64,000 bases of DNA, taken from JACCZX01 sp963729165. Its GTDB lineage: Bacteria; Pseudomonadota; Gammaproteobacteria; Burkholderiales; Burkholderiaceae_F. The stretch is from the NCBI GenBank assembly GCA_963729165.1, contig CAVSMM010000001.1:77809-141808 (forward strand), in the 5' to 3' direction. This document shows, in pieces, positions 63,221 to 64,000 of this stretch. The notes under the pieces were generated by a model. The model had not been told where the DNA came from, did no database searches, and was given only the letters and a program-made list of their open reading frames with translations. The stretch's first letter is position 1; the number at the start of each line of letters is the position of its first letter. The translations under genes and the position numbers were made by a program.

Positions 63221-64000
63221 ATGTACCGATACGATGCCGTCGATCGCACGCTGGTGGCCGAGCGTGTGGCTGAATACCGCGATCAGACCGCTCGCTTTTT
63301 AAGCGGGCAACTGTCTGAGGACGAGTTCCGGCCGCTGCGTCTTCGCAACGGCCTGTACGTGCAGCGCCACGCTCCAATGTTGCGCATCGCAATTCCGTAC
63401 GGCGTGCTTTCGGCGAAGCAAATGCGGACGCTGGCGGGCATCGCGCGTCGATATGACCGAGGCTACGGGCACTTCACCACGCGTCAAAACATTCAGTTCA
63501 ACTGGATTCGACTCGAGGACTCACCCGACATCCTCGACGAATTGGCGAGCGTCGAGATGCATGCAATTCAAACCAGTGGCAATGCGGTGCGCAACATCAC
63601 CAGCGACGAATTCGCCGGTGTCGCTGCAGACGAGCTTGTCGACCCGCGCGCGTTCTGCGAGATCCTGCGCCAATGGTCTTCGTTTCATCCCGAGTTCACA
63701 TGGCTGCCACGCAAGTTCAAGATCGCGATCAATGGTGCACGGGAGGATCGTGCGGCAGTTGCGTTTCACGACATCGGATTGCACCTGACGCGCGCGCCGG
63801 ACGGGGCGCTCGGGTTCCGCGTACTCGTGGGCGGCGGTATGGGTCGCACGCCGATAATCGGCACAGTGATCCGTGAGTTTCTGCCGTGGCAGCAGTATTT
63901 GACGTACATCGAATCAATTCTGCGCATTTACAACCGCCACGGCCGTCGCGACAACATTCACAAGGCACGTATCAAGATTCTGGTACGTGCGCTCGGCATT
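63221..64000 (+). CDS. cysI: Sulfite reductase hemoprotein beta (CysI-type), cut by the right edge
   Basis: ATG 63221 opens a frame that runs to the window edge, giving 260 residues. The start MYRYDAVDRTLVAERVAEYRDQ (in part), LRLRNGLYVQRHAPMLRIAIPYG in part, RYDRGYGHFTTRQNIQFNW in part and HAIQTSGNAVRNITSDEFAG in part are those of ferredoxin-like nitrite/sulfite reductase proteins; the siroheme/4Fe-4S cysteines would lie beyond the edge. It reduces sulfite to sulfide in cysteine synthesis. The nearby rhodanese and cystathionine genes support sulfur, not nitrogen, use. Confidence 0.88.
   Translation, partial: MYRYDAVDRTLVAERVAEYRDQTARFLSGQLSEDEFRPLRLRNGLYVQRHAPMLRIAIPYGVLSAKQMRTLAGIARRYDRGYGHFTTRQNIQFNWIRLEDSPDILDELASVEMHAIQTSGNAVRNITSDEFAGVAADELVDPRAFCEILRQWSSFHPEFTWLPRKFKIAINGAREDRAAVAFHDIGLHLTRAPDGALGFRVLVGGGMGRTPIIGTVIREFLPWQQYLTYIESILRIYNRHGRRDNIHKARIKILVRALGI

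Noticed and set aside
1..64000. CRISPR arrays, tRNA or rRNA genes, prophage or complete insertion sequences
   Set aside because: Both strands were read for regular repeats, tRNA-type ends and transposase or phage proteins; none was found, apart from one MITE-like element at 43368.

Overview
The window is 64 kb of GC-rich (roughly 60-65% by eye) chromosomal DNA from a proteobacterium, most likely a betaproteobacterium of the Burkholderiales. Supporting signs are two orphan Bug-type periplasmic binding proteins, a YdiK-type AI-2E family permease, a YaeQ protein, an alpha-2-macroglobulin/PBP1C pair, a TakP-like TRAP transporter and a gammaproteobacteria-unlike set of short operons. No tRNA, rRNA, CRISPR array, phage gene or transposase was found, so the region reads as ordinary chromosome with metabolic, envelope and signalling genes.

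Layout. 0-5.2 kb: a frameshifted ferritin-like protein running off the left edge, a decayed alpha/beta-hydrolase-LuxR regulator, a YbaK-type deacylase, a tartrate/D-malate dehydrogenase and three small proteins. 5.6-12.7 kb: a signalling block with a double-domain KaiC homologue overlapping a pseudoreceiver hybrid histidine kinase, a divergent membrane hybrid kinase, a type IV prepilin and a lone receiver. 12.9-18.1 kb: aldo/keto reductase, two unknown proteins, a luciferase-like flavin enzyme and a YdiK-type permease. 18.2-24.9 kb (minus): a TakPQM-like TRAP transporter and, just upstream, an operon of an ABC exporter (ATPase plus permease), a Cys/His-rich periplasmic protein, a DUF3299 protein and a class II aldolase. 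25-28 kb: a PagL-like lipid A deacylase and an MlaE-MlaD-lipoprotein operon without its ATPase.

28-43 kb holds many single-gene units: YaeQ, two tiny membrane proteins, a trypsin-like protease with PDZ domain, a glycosyltransferase, a hydroxyacid dehydrogenase, a potassium channel, a DUF885 protein, an SMP-30 lactonase, a Gfa-type enzyme, exonuclease III and a Bug protein. 43.3-51.7 kb: a 143-bp inverted-repeat element, a phospholipase D-family lipoprotein, a peroxiredoxin, a second Bug protein divergent from an LDH2-type dehydrogenase, and a Tat-exported molybdoenzyme with its cytochrome b. 51.8-59.9 kb: PBP1C and alpha-2-macroglobulin. 60-64 kb: reverse transsulfuration (cystathionine beta-synthase and cystathionine gamma-lyase/synthase), a rhodanese and the start of a sulfite/nitrite reductase.

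A recurring oddity is that at least eight, probably nine, otherwise intact genes are each broken by exactly one extra base. This one-sided pattern looks more like insertion-type consensus errors than gene decay, and the frameshifted genes are therefore described as whole genes. The most interesting biology is the KaiC/pseudoreceiver-kinase operon and the ABC-Cys/His protein-DUF3299 cluster.
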